Origin: Ruminococcaceae bacterium UBA3220
Lineage (GTDB): Bacteria; Bacillota; Clostridia; Oscillospirales; Acutalibacteraceae
Length of the DNA: 64,000 bases
Direction: 5' to 3'
Assembly: GCA_002363095.1 (NCBI GenBank)
Contig: DEWC01000111.1
Span: 1 to 64,000, forward strand
Made by a program: the position numbers and the translations under genes. Below are positions 34,625-42,706 of the stretch, piece after piece (the first letter of the stretch is position 1; every line of letters starts with the position of its first letter). The notes beneath the pieces were generated by a model that was not told the origin of the DNA, searched no databases, and saw nothing but the letters and a program-made list of their open reading frames with translations.

Positions 34625-36575
34625 TCAAAGACTTCCGAAGGGTATGAGTTCGGGCAAAAAGATAAACCCGAAATCACTTATAAGGGTAATAAAGATGCTG
34701 TGTTCTTTTTATCCCGTTCTGGTGCCGTTTGTCGGCGTATGTATCGTTATTTGTTCGGTAGTGTCATCGATTCCCGCGATTTTCCTTCAAAAAACCATAG
34801 CGGTTATTGAAAAATACGCCAAAATGACCGGTTTTAGCGGGTCAACGCTTTGGACGATGGCAAAAAAAGAAATATTGCCCCTTATCGTTATACTCGTAAT
34901 ACTTTATGTTATTTCGATTATTTTGATGACGGTTTATTCTCTGCTTCTTGCCAAAATTACTCAGGGCTTTTTGTCCAAACTTCGCATAAAGATGTTCGAT
35001 AAAATGCAAAACCTCCCGATAAAATACTTTGATACTAATAAGCATGGCGATATTATGAGCCGTTATACGAATGATATCGACACCTTGCGCCAGCTTGTAT
35101 CGCAGGCGATTCCGCATATACTGCAGTCGGGGATAATCGTACTAAGCGTTATGATAATTATGCTTTGGTACAGTTTTTGGATGACCATTGTTGTTTTTGC
35201 GGGCGTCTTTACCATGCTTTATGTTTCAAAGGTAATCGGCTCAGGAAGCGCAAAATTCTTTATCGCTCAGCAAAAATCGGTGGGTAAAACCGAGGGTTAT
35301 ATCCAGGAAATGATGAACGGTCAGAAGGTCATCAAGGTCTTTTGCCACGAGGATAGGGCAAATGAGGACTTTGACAGGTTAAACGAGGAACTCTGCCAAA
35401 ATGCCTTTAAAGCCCACGCTTATGCCAACTGTTTAGGCCCGATAATTATGAACATCGGCAACATCCTTTATGTTATTTGTGCCACCGTCGGCGGAATTTT
35501 GCTTGTAACAAAGGTGCCCAATATCGGAATAAGCACCCTTGTTTCGGGTTCGGTTACCGCCGCGCTTTCGGTTTCGATAATCATTTCTTTTCTTAATATG
35601 ACAAAGCAGTTTACCGGCAACTTAAACCAGGTTTCTCAGCAGATAAATGCAATTGCAATGGCGCTTGCGGGCGCCGAAAGAGTTTTCGAGCTTATGGACA
35701 GCGAGCCCGAGGACGATAACGGATATGTTACCCTTGTAAACGCAAAATACGAAAACGGCGAGTTAATCGAATGTGCCGAGCAAACGGGGCGTTGGGCGTG
35801 GAAGCACCCCCACGGCGACGGAACGCTTACCTACACGCCTCTTGCAGGGGATATCGTGCTTAAAGACGTTGATTTTTCCTATGTTGAGGGCAAGCAGGTT
35901 CTTAGAAATGTTTCGGTCTATGCAAAGCCCGGTCAAAAGGTCGCCTTTGTCGGCGCTACCGGTGCCGGAAAAACGACCATAACCAACCTTATAAACCGTT
36001 TCTACGATATCGAGGACGGAAAGATTCGCTACGACGGTATCAACATCAACAAGATAAAGAAATCCGATCTTCGCTCCTCTCTCGGTATCGTTTTGCAGGA
36101 GACAAATCTCTTTACCGGCACAGTTATGGATAACATCCGCTACGGCAAACTCACTGCGTCGGATGAGGAATGTATCGCCGCGGCAAAACTTGTCGGAGCC
36201 GACGGATTTATAACAAGGCTCCCCGACGGCTATAATACCATGCTCACAAATAACGGCACCAATCTTTCGCAGGGGCAAAGGCAACTTATATCAATAGCCC
36301 GCGCCGCCGTAGGAAACCCTCCGGTTATGATTCTTGACGAGGCGACCTCTTCAATAGATACCCGAACCGAAGCAATCGTCCAGCGAGGTATGGATAAACT
36401 TATGGAGGGCAGAACGGTCTTCGTTATCGCCCATAGGCTTTCCACCGTTAAGAACGCCGATGTTATAATGGTGCTCGAAAAGGGCAAAATAATCGAACGC
36501 GGAACCCACGCCGACCTTATCAAAGAAAAGGGAACATATTACCAGCTCTATACCGGCGCATTCGAGCTTGAATAA
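34617..36575 (+). CDS. Heterodimeric ABC exporter, catalytically complete subunit
   Basis: A 652-residue half-transporter with six helices and a full ATPase: Walker A GATGAGKTT, signature LSQGQRQL, Walker B VMILDEATSSID with the catalytic Glu, and H-loop VIAHRLSTV. An insertion of about 45 residues (YENGELIECAEQTGRWAWKH...) sits between membrane and ATPase domains, as in many clostridial relatives. With the previous gene it forms a multidrug or peptide exporter; the substrate cannot be read from sequence. Confidence 0.95.
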   Translation: MSNQRLPKGMSSGKKINPKSLIRVIKMLCSFYPVLVPFVGVCIVICSVVSSIPAIFLQKTIAVIEKYAKMTGFSGSTLWTMAKKEILPLIVILVILYVISIILMTVYSLLLAKITQGFLSKLRIKMFDKMQNLPIKYFDTNKHGDIMSRYTNDIDTLRQLVSQAIPHILQSGIIVLSVMIIMLWYSFWMTIVVFAGVFTMLYVSKVIGSGSAKFFIAQQKSVGKTEGYIQEMMNGQKVIKVFCHEDRANEDFDRLNEELCQNAFKAHAYANCLGPIIMNIGNILYVICATVGGILLVTKVPNIGISTLVSGSVTAALSVSIIISFLNMTKQFTGNLNQVSQQINAIAMALAGAERVFELMDSEPEDDNGYVTLVNAKYENGELIECAEQTGRWAWKHPHGDGTLTYTPLAGDIVLKDVDFSYVEGKQVLRNVSVYAKPGQKVAFVGATGAGKTTITNLINRFYDIEDGKIRYDGININKIKKSDLRSSLGIVLQETNLFTGTVMDNIRYGKLTASDEECIAAAKLVGADGFITRLPDGYNTMLTNNGTNLSQGQRQLISIARAAVGNPPVMILDEATSSIDTRTEAIVQRGMDKLMEGRTVFVIAHRLSTVKNADVIMVLEKGKIIERGTHADLIKEKGTYYQLYTGAFELE

Positions 36576-36684
36576 TTCTTACTCTCTGACAACTGAAACT
36601 AATAAGCGTTGATATTGTCCGATTGCACAAAACTGCGTTTTCTGTAATTTCAAGTATCAAGTATTTTAGAGGGTTTAATATTAA

Positions 36685-36714
36685 GGGACGATGCTTTGCA
36701 TCGCCCCCCTTTTA
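36685..36714 (+). terminator. Terminator after the ABC exporter genes
   Basis: GGG-A-CGATGC (36685-36694), loop TTT, GCATCG-CCC (36698-36706), then CCC and TTTTAT. One bulged A. The preceding bases 36576-36684 hold nothing recognisable. Confidence 0.8.
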
Positions 36715-36735
36715 TAATGTCTACCGTTCGCCATA

Positions 36736-37341
36736 TTATTTTCGCTTCGGTTTTCGTTTCATATTTTCATAGATTTCTACGAGTTTGAAGCGGATTTTAT
36801 ACTTTTTCGGATTTGTTGCAACTTGACTGTCCTTGCCGATTTTTTTTAGGTTGGCTTTAGAGCCGCCGATACACACGCTCGGATATATAACGCACCACCA
36901 ATTATGCCCTTTGCCCTCGCCGAGTTTTATAATAAGAGAATCGTAGTATCCTGCCGGAAGGGTGAAATCTTCATATTCTCTTGTGTTGAAGAATGCCTTG
37001 CCGACGCGGGCGGAACTTTGATAGGGGAACCCGTTTTCTTTTAGTGTTTCAGCACAAACAGCGTTTATTTCTTCAAGGTTTTGTTTTGTAAGGTTTTCAG
37101 CGCTGTATAGTGTTTCACAGTTTTTGAAAATATCGTCGGTAAATGAAACCACCGCGTCGCGCACCTTTAATTTCACATTCTGGTCGGCGGTGCTGTCGGA
37201 ATTTGCTATTATATGAATTCTTAATATGTTTTTGCGAAGCGTTTCGCACGAGGCGCCGAATTTTGCGAAACTTAAAAGCACTGAGAAAACGAGGGCGAAC
37301 AAAAGCGACCTTTCAAAAATTTTTATGTTGAATTTTTTCAT
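36736..37341 (-). CDS. spoIIR: Stage II sporulation protein R
   Basis: A 201-residue SpoIIR, the forespore signal that is secreted across the septum to activate SpoIIGA and so pro-sigma-E. It has an N-terminal membrane/signal segment (about 10-30) and the conserved blocks ILRIHIIANSDSTADQNVKLKVRDAVV, LPAGYYDSLIIKLGEGKGHNWWCVIYPSVC. In Bacillus it is transcribed by sigma-F. Its ribosome site GGAGG lies in the 3' arm of a terminator-like hairpin (37349-37376). It follows ispE on the same strand. Confidence 0.95.
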   Translation of the reverse strand: MKKFNIKIFERSLLFALVFSVLLSFAKFGASCETLRKNILRIHIIANSDSTADQNVKLKVRDAVVSFTDDIFKNCETLYSAENLTKQNLEEINAVCAETLKENGFPYQSSARVGKAFFNTREYEDFTLPAGYYDSLIIKLGEGKGHNWWCVIYPSVCIGGSKANLKKIGKDSQVATNPKKYKIRFKLVEIYENMKRKPKRK

Positions 37342-37348
37342 AAAAAAA

Positions 37349-37376
37349 CCTCCGTCAAGTAAATTCTTGACAGAGG
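37349..37376 (-). promoter_or_regulatory. Terminator-like hairpin that contains the spoIIR ribosome binding site
   Basis: Minus strand: CCTCTGTCAAG (37376-37366), loop AATTTA, CTTGACGGAGG (37359-37349), one mismatch in 11 pairs, then TTTTTTT and the ATG (37341-37339). The last five bases of the stem are the ribosome site and the U-run is the spacer. Confidence 0.75.
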
Positions 37377-37391
37377 CTCATTTTTTTATTC
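37363..37391 (-). promoter_or_regulatory. Weak candidate sigma-F promoter of spoIIR
   Basis: Minus strand: GAATA (37391-37387), 15 nt, GTCAAGAAT (37371-37363), against GYWTA-N15/16-GGNNANANT: one mismatch in each box. The -10 covers the end of the hairpin 5' arm and the loop; the start would fall at about 37360-37356. It is short and could occur by chance. Confidence 0.35.
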
Positions 37392-37429
37392 GGGTTTATA
37401 CATCGTCCCGAAAAAATTCATCTTAACGA

Positions 37430-37545
37430 AACGGGATGAAAGAGGACGCCATCCCCTACGATTTGGCAATATTGATTTCACGCGTAGCTATATCAATCGT
37501 GCGCGGATGCGCACACCTTACTTATTACTTATTACCTATTACCTA
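37430..37545. repeat. Copy C of the dispersed intergenic repeat, with TTATTAC heptamers
   Basis: Between spoIIR and ispE. GGCAATATTGATTTCACG followed by CGTAGCTATAT (about 37464-37492) is a diverged copy of the element at 28140 and 44496, then the GTGCGC-GGAT-GCGCAC hairpin (37499-37514), then units of TTATTAC/CTATTAC up to the ispE stop codon. Confidence 0.65.
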
Positions 37546-38385
37546 TTACCTCAATATCTGCACGCCAAACGGGGAGAATTCCGCCTTAAAGCAGGTGCAT
37601 TTTTCCGCAAACTTTAAAAACGCCTCATCGCGTGCGCGTTTATCGGCGAAAATCCCGAAAACCGTGGGTCCGCTACCCGAAAGACCTACCGCCTCGGCAC
37701 CGAGGCTTTTAAGTTCGGTTTCTGCATTGCTTATATCCGAAACGGCGGTAAATGCGTTCGAGATACTGCCAAAGAACAGGGCTTTGTCGCCGCTTTTAAG
37801 CGCGGATAACATTTGCTCGGTTTTTATCGGTTGCACGGGAACGCTATCAAGCATTTCATACATTTTTGCGGTAGATTGCTTTTCACCTTTCTTAATTATA
37901 AGAACAGGATGCTCGCCGGCAAAGGGGAGAGGCTTGATTTTCTCGCCGATACCGGTAACTCTTGCCGTTCCGCCGACAAGACAAAACGGAATATCCGCAC
38001 CTATCGGCGCCGTGATATTAATCAAATCTTCAATGGTCAGATTTGCCTGATACATATGACAAAGTCCGATTAAAACTGCGGCGGCGTCTCCGCTTCCTCC
38101 GCCCATACCCGAACAGGAGGGGATGTTGTTTCTTATATAGATATCGGCACCGCCTGAAATGCCGGCATATTCAAAAAACGCCTCTGCCGTTTTTTTGGCA
38201 ATGCTCTTTTCGGCGGGAACGGTTTTATCCGAAAATGAAACCGAAAGCGTATCAGATTTTTCAATTTCAATCTCATCAAAAAGCGAAATTGATTGAAAAA
38301 CAGAGTCAATAAGATGGTAACCGTTTTCGGTTTTGCCGGTTATATCAAGCGTAAGGTTAATCTTGGCGTTACTTTGAAGTTTCAT
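37546..38385 (-). CDS. ispE: 4-diphosphocytidyl-2-C-methyl-D-erythritol kinase
   Basis: A 279-residue GHMP kinase of the MEP isoprenoid pathway. The N-terminal SNAKINLTLDITGKTENGYHLIDSV with the catalytic-region Lys, the ATP loop IPSCSGMGGGSGDAAAVL (about 88-105) and the C-terminal GLSGSGPTVFGIF are all conserved. It overlaps the end of the EamA gene by 17 bases. Normally next to purR or spoVG; here it is between a transporter gene and spoIIR. Confidence 0.96.
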   Translation of the reverse strand: MKLQSNAKINLTLDITGKTENGYHLIDSVFQSISLFDEIEIEKSDTLSVSFSDKTVPAEKSIAKKTAEAFFEYAGISGGADIYIRNNIPSCSGMGGGSGDAAAVLIGLCHMYQANLTIEDLINITAPIGADIPFCLVGGTARVTGIGEKIKPLPFAGEHPVLIIKKGEKQSTAKMYEMLDSVPVQPIKTEQMLSALKSGDKALFFGSISNAFTAVSDISNAETELKSLGAEAVGLSGSGPTVFGIFADKRARDEAFLKFAEKCTCFKAEFSPFGVQILR

Positions 38386-39280
38386 TCCGCTTTTTCCCCT
38401 TGCCGAAAAGATTTAGTATCAAAATTGCAGTAAGTATTATCGCAATTCCCGTATATCCGAAGATGTCGGGATATTTTTTATAAACTGTTATATCAAGCAC
38501 CGTTGCTACAACCGGCTCGACCGTCGCAATGATTATGGCTACGGTAGGGGCTACCGTTTTAAGTCCCTCGGAATAGAGAATATAGGGGATAATTGTATTG
38601 GCGAGGGCGAGAACCGTCAAAAAAACAACACTTCTGACATCGGAAAATACGGTGTTGAAAAGTGATGGGATGTTTTTGCCCATAATGCAGGCGCACCCCG
38701 CCACAGAGAAAACGAAAGCGTAAAATGTTATTGTTATAGCAGAATAGCCCCTTTTAAGGAGGATACTGCTGAAAATCCCGTAGAGCGAATAGCCGAACGC
38801 CGCGCCCAAACCGAGGGCAAGCCCCGCCTTGCCTACTGTGGGCATCGTGCCCGCAAAGCCCGAAACGAGCGCGCACCCGACAACTGCGAAAAAACAGCAT
38901 AGGATTTTGATAAGATTCAGTTTTTCTCCGAGGAACAAAACCGAAATAAGCATAACGAATATCGGCGCCGTGTAGAGGAGCACCGCCGCGGTCGATATCC
39001 CCACAACGCGCATGGCAGTAAAATAACAATAATTAAAAAAGGTTATGCTCGCAATCCCTATAAGGGCAAAAAGCCATAAATCTTTAGGTTTTACCGAAAA
39101 TGCCTTGCGGTCAAAAACGAGCAGATAAACTCCGAGCATAAAACACGCGAAAACCGAACGCCCGAAAACGATACCGATTTCCGAAAGTCCGGTCCCCGAA
39201 AGATTATTAACACTTAGTCCGCTGGTGCCCCAAAGTGCGGCGGCAACGGCGACAAAAATAATTCCTTTGTAATTCTTCAT
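38369..39280 (-). CDS. EamA-family (DMT) transporter
   Basis: A 303-residue membrane protein with ten predicted helices made of two EamA repeats; the WGTSGLSVNNL and LLYTAPIFVMLISVLFLGEKLN blocks mark repeat one, and ANTIIPYILYSEGLKTVAPTVAIIIATVEPVVATVLD repeat two. Family members export amino acids, nucleosides or other metabolites. AAAGGAAAAAT precedes the ATG. The substrate is unknown. It lies 9 nt after the deacetylase gene and overlaps ispE. Confidence 0.92.
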   Translation of the reverse strand: MKNYKGIIFVAVAAALWGTSGLSVNNLSGTGLSEIGIVFGRSVFACFMLGVYLLVFDRKAFSVKPKDLWLFALIGIASITFFNYCYFTAMRVVGISTAAVLLYTAPIFVMLISVLFLGEKLNLIKILCCFFAVVGCALVSGFAGTMPTVGKAGLALGLGAAFGYSLYGIFSSILLKRGYSAITITFYAFVFSVAGCACIMGKNIPSLFNTVFSDVRSVVFLTVLALANTIIPYILYSEGLKTVAPTVAIIIATVEPVVATVLDITVYKKYPDIFGYTGIAIILTAILILNLFGKGKKRNETSK

Positions 39281-39289
39281 ATTTTTCCT

Positions 39290-40366
39290 TTAATTATTAA
39301 CATTATGATGAAATCCGAAATTGCCAGGGGAAAGAGCTTCAAAGGTATATCCTCTCGCTTTTAGCCCGGTTATAATGCCTTCAAGCGCTTCGGCAGTCGT
39401 CGCCTTGGCGTTTGTGTCATGCATTAAAACGCATATTCCTTCGCCCCTTGCGACGGGTCCGCTGTTTAAAACGTTGTTTATGATTTGGTCTTTCGGTACA
39501 CCGTCCCGTTCGGCGTCGCCGGAGCTGACATTCCAGTCAAAATAGGTGTATCCCATATCGGGGAGAAGTTTTGTAAGTGTAGTCATAATGCCCTTGCATA
39601 CCCTTTCGCTGACCTTGTTGCTTCCGCCGCCCGGAAAACGGATAACGCCGGGTCTCTTGCCGATTGCGGCGGCAACCTTGTCCGAAACGGCTTTAAGGTC
39701 GAGCAGATAGGTGTAGGGACTGCAATATATATTCTCCGCGCTGATTTTATAGCACTGGTGTGTATTCGAATGAAGCCCGATTGTGTGCCCTTCGTCGCTC
39801 ATCCTTTTAAGCAGGGATAGATTACCCGTTCCGACAACAAAAAATGTTGCCTTAACGCTGTGCTTTTTAAGAATATCCAAAATCACTGGGGTAACACGGG
39901 TTGAGGGACCGTCGTCAAAGGTAAGATAACAAACCTTACCCTTATTGGGGATTTCAACCGGTTTCGGAAGGGTCATATCGGCTATAAGCGCGTTAAGGGC
40001 GTCCTGCGAATATGAAGGAGGAGTAAAAGACGGCGCAGGGGCTGTCGGTGCAGGTTGAGGAGGATTTGCCGCCGCCTTTTGCCGGGCGGCGGTCAGTTCA
40101 AGATTTTTCTTTTCAAGATCCGCTATCTGCTTATCCTTTTCCTCAATTTGCTTTGCCTTTTCTTCAAGTTGTTTTTCTTTTTCTTTTAATTCTTTTTCCT
40201 TTTTTTCATTGCTTTTCTTAAGCTCTGAATTTTGAGAAGTAAGGGCGTTCTTGCGCGACTTTTCGGCGGAAATTTTAAAGCATGAAGCTGTAAGTGTGGC
40301 TATAAGCAAAACTATGACAGCGTAAAGAATAACGGTTTTCTTGTTGCCTAAAAGCAATTCTTTCAT
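39290..40366 (-). CDS. Membrane-anchored polysaccharide deacetylase (NodB domain)
   Basis: A 358-residue protein: an N-terminal signal anchor (about 10-30), a long Lys/Glu-rich coiled coil (35-95, with KEKQLEEKAKQIEEKDKQIADLEKK), a proline-rich linker, and a NodB domain. The domain has the five motifs TFDDGPS, HSNTHQ, RFPGGG, DWNVSSGDA and LMHDT, with the Asp-His-His metal site. It probably acts on peptidoglycan or another wall glycan outside the cell. It is the first gene of the deacetylase-EamA-ispE unit; TGTTATAAT (-10 at 40390-40395, minus) is its likely promoter. Confidence 0.93.
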   Translation of the reverse strand: MKELLLGNKKTVILYAVIVLLIATLTASCFKISAEKSRKNALTSQNSELKKSNEKKEKELKEKEKQLEEKAKQIEEKDKQIADLEKKNLELTAARQKAAANPPQPAPTAPAPSFTPPSYSQDALNALIADMTLPKPVEIPNKGKVCYLTFDDGPSTRVTPVILDILKKHSVKATFFVVGTGNLSLLKRMSDEGHTIGLHSNTHQCYKISAENIYCSPYTYLLDLKAVSDKVAAAIGKRPGVIRFPGGGSNKVSERVCKGIMTTLTKLLPDMGYTYFDWNVSSGDAERDGVPKDQIINNVLNSGPVARGEGICVLMHDTNAKATTAEALEGIITGLKARGYTFEALSPGNFGFHHNVNN

Positions 40367-40451
40367 GACTTCACCCCTCTCACACTGTAATTATAACACC
40401 GGCAATAACAAAAATCTACAATTTTTTTGTCTCAAAATATGGAAATTTTCG

Positions 40452-40480
40452 GTTTAGAAACGGTTTTTCGTGGGAATACT
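40452..40480 (+). promoter_or_regulatory. Candidate sigma-F/sigma-G promoter of sigG
   Basis: GTTTA (40452-40456), 15 nt, GGGAATACT (40472-40480), which fits GYWTA-N15/16-GGNNANANT at every fixed position. It lies 27 nt upstream of the start codon and the ribosome site CGGGAGGTG. Confidence 0.65.
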
Positions 40481-40506
40481 CTTATTAAGACACGGGAGGT
40501 GCCGGT

Positions 40507-41271
40507 ATGTATAACGGAAAGGTTGTTATTTGCGGGGTCGATACATCAAAGCTGCCTCTGCTTAAAGAGGCGGAAAAAGAAGACCTTATAAAGAGAGCAA
40601 AAAAAGGCGAGCAGGCGGCGCGAAATGAACTTATTAACGGAAATTTGCGCCTTGTTTTAAGCGTTGTAAAGCGCTTTTGGGGCAGGGGAGAAAACCCCGA
40701 TGATTTATTCCAGATAGGTTGCATAGGTCTTATAAAATCGATAGACAATTTTGATATAAATCAGAATGTAAAGTTCAGCACCTATGCCGTTCCGATGATA
40801 ATCGGCGAAATACGCCGGTATTTAAGGGACAACAATTCTGTAAAGGTAAGCCGTTGTATAAAGGATAACGCGTATAAGGTTATGAAGGCAAAAGAGGAGT
40901 TTACGGCAAAAAACGGCTGCGAGCCGAATGTTTCGCAAATTGCGGAAATGCTGAATATCCCCCGCGAGGATGTCGTTGTCGCGCTTGAAAGCAGCGTTGA
41001 GCCTATCTCTCTTTATGAGCCTGTTTTCTCCGAGAACGGCGATTCGTTTTATGTGCTCGACCAGATAGGAGATAAAAACGACTGCCGAAACTGGCTTTAC
41101 GAAATCGCAATACGCGACGCTGTTTCAAAACTTTCGGCAAGGGAAAGGACGATACTCAATCTGCGGTTTATGAAGGGTAAAACCCAAATGGAGGTCTCAA
41201 AGAAAATCGGTATTTCCCAAGCGCAGGTTTCAAGACTTGAAAAAAACGCGATCAATAAAATTAAAAGTTAG
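40507..41271 (+). CDS. sigG: RNA polymerase sporulation sigma factor sigma-G
   Basis: A 254-residue sigma factor of the sigma-70 family, late forespore-specific. KVVICGVDTSKLPLL at the N-terminus is the sigma-G signature (site of SpoIIAB/Gin control); NLRLVLSVVKRFWGRGENPDDLFQIGCIGLIKSIDNFD is region 2, FSTYAVPMIIGEIRRYLRDNNSVKVSR regions 2.4-3, and GKTQMEVSKKIGISQAQVSRLEKNAI region 4. In most Firmicutes sigG sits after spoIIGA-sigE; here it stands alone. Confidence 0.97.
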   Translation: MYNGKVVICGVDTSKLPLLKEAEKEDLIKRAKKGEQAARNELINGNLRLVLSVVKRFWGRGENPDDLFQIGCIGLIKSIDNFDINQNVKFSTYAVPMIIGEIRRYLRDNNSVKVSRCIKDNAYKVMKAKEEFTAKNGCEPNVSQIAEMLNIPREDVVVALESSVEPISLYEPVFSENGDSFYVLDQIGDKNDCRNWLYEIAIRDAVSKLSARERTILNLRFMKGKTQMEVSKKIGISQAQVSRLEKNAINKIKS

Positions 41272-41282
41272 GTGCGGCGGAT

Positions 41283-41312
41283 AAATTCGGGAGTTACGAC
41301 CCCGAATTTTTT
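41283..41312 (+). terminator. Terminator after sigG
   Basis: AAATTCGGG (41283-41291), loop AGTTACGAC region, CCCGAATTT (41301-41309), then TTT. Confidence 0.85.
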
Positions 41313-41335
41313 ATGCTCCGAAATCACAAAAAAAT

Positions 41336-41364
41336 TTGACCGAAAAGATATTATGTGTTATAAT
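41336..41364 (+). promoter_or_regulatory. Promoter of metY-metA
   Basis: TTGACC (41336-41341), 17 nt, TATAAT (41359-41364). Only about 35 nt of leader follow, too short for an S-box riboswitch. Confidence 0.8.
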
Positions 41365-41404
41365 CATTTATTATGATTTGATATTAATTCTCGGAGGGAA
41401 AATT

Positions 41405-42682
41405 ATGAGTGGAATAGGAACAAAATGTGTTCAGGGCGGATATACGCCTAATAACGGCGAACCGAGGCAGATACCGGTTATTCAGAGCACTACTTTTAAA
41501 TATGACACAAGCGAGGATATGGGAAAACTCTTTGATTTAGAGGCATCCGGGTATTTTTATACCCGTCTTGCAAACCCGACTTCCGATTATGTTGCCAAAA
41601 AGATATGCGAAATGGAGGGCGGTACCGCCGCAATGCTTACATCGTCAGGTATGGCGGCAAGTTTTTTGGCGGTTTTCAACATCTGCTCGTGCGGAGACCA
41701 TTTTATATCTTCGTCGGCGATTTACGGCGGAACATATAATCTTTTTGCCGTAACGTTAAAGAGAATGGGAATCGAGGTTACCTTCGTTTCTCCCGATGCG
41801 TCCGAGGAGGAGATAGACGCCGCATTTAAGCCCAACACAAAACTCATTTTCGGCGAAACAATTGCAAATCCGGCGCTTGATGTTCTCGATATTGAAAAAT
41901 TTGCCAAAATTGCCCATAAAAACGGCGTTCCGCTTATTCTTGACAATACCTTCCCGACGCCCGTAAACTGCAATCCCTTCAAATGGGGCGCCGATATTGT
42001 AACCCACGCCACAACAAAGTATATGGACGGCCACGGAAGCGCCGTAGGCGGCGCCATTGTTGACAGCGGTAATTTTGACTGGACAAAATACCCCGAAAAA
42101 TATCCGGGTCTTTGCACACCCGATGAAAGTTACCACGGAATTGTCTATACCGAGCGTTTCGGCATAGGCGGCGCCTTTATAACAAAATGCGTTGCCCAGC
42201 TTATGAGGGATTTAGGCGTCGCGCCGGCACCGATGAACGCGTTTTTGCTTAATCTCGGGCTTGAAAGCCTGCATGTAAGAATGAAGAGACATTGCGAAAA
42301 CGGTTTGGCGGTAGCAAAATTCCTTCAAAGCCATCCGAAGGTTTCGTGGGTCAAATATCCGGGGCTTGAAGGCTCAAAGGATTATGAACTTGTCAAAAAA
42401 TATATGCCTGAAGGCACCTGCGGCGTTGTAAGTTTCGGTGTCAAGGGCGGCAGAGAGGCTGCGTCAAAGTTTATGAAATCGCTTAAACTTGTTGCGATAG
42501 AAACCCATGTTGCCGATGCGAGGTCCTGTTGCCTGCACCCTGCGACCTCCACCCACAGACAGTTAAGCGACGCCGAACTTTACGAATGCGGTGTTTCACC
42601 CGACCTTATAAGAATGTCTTTCGGAATCGAGGATAGCGCAGACCTTATTGCCGATGTTTCGCAGGCGCTCGATAATGTTTGA
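41405..42682 (+). CDS. metY: O-acetylhomoserine sulfhydrylase
   Basis: A 425-residue PLP enzyme of the Cys/Met metabolism family that joins sulfide to O-acetylhomoserine to give homocysteine. The PLP lysine is Lys205 in HATTKYMDGHG; the YTRLANPTSDYVAKKICEMEGG motif and SRCxHPATSTH-like end (ARSCCLHPATSTHRQLS) fit this family. It starts at ATG 41405 after CGGAGGG; an upstream in-frame TTG overlaps the promoter. Being next to metA supports this choice over methionine gamma-lyase, which shares the fold. Confidence 0.92.
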   Translation: MSGIGTKCVQGGYTPNNGEPRQIPVIQSTTFKYDTSEDMGKLFDLEASGYFYTRLANPTSDYVAKKICEMEGGTAAMLTSSGMAASFLAVFNICSCGDHFISSSAIYGGTYNLFAVTLKRMGIEVTFVSPDASEEEIDAAFKPNTKLIFGETIANPALDVLDIEKFAKIAHKNGVPLILDNTFPTPVNCNPFKWGADIVTHATTKYMDGHGSAVGGAIVDSGNFDWTKYPEKYPGLCTPDESYHGIVYTERFGIGGAFITKCVAQLMRDLGVAPAPMNAFLLNLGLESLHVRMKRHCENGLAVAKFLQSHPKVSWVKYPGLEGSKDYELVKKYMPEGTCGVVSFGVKGGREAASKFMKSLKLVAIETHVADARSCCLHPATSTHRQLSDAELYECGVSPDLIRMSFGIEDSADLIADVSQALDNV

Positions 42683-42706
42683 AACTAACGATAAAGAGGT
42701 TTAAAA

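Noticed and set aside
41365..41404. SAM riboswitch ahead of metY
   Set aside because: The leader after the promoter is only about 35 nt, too short for an S-box.
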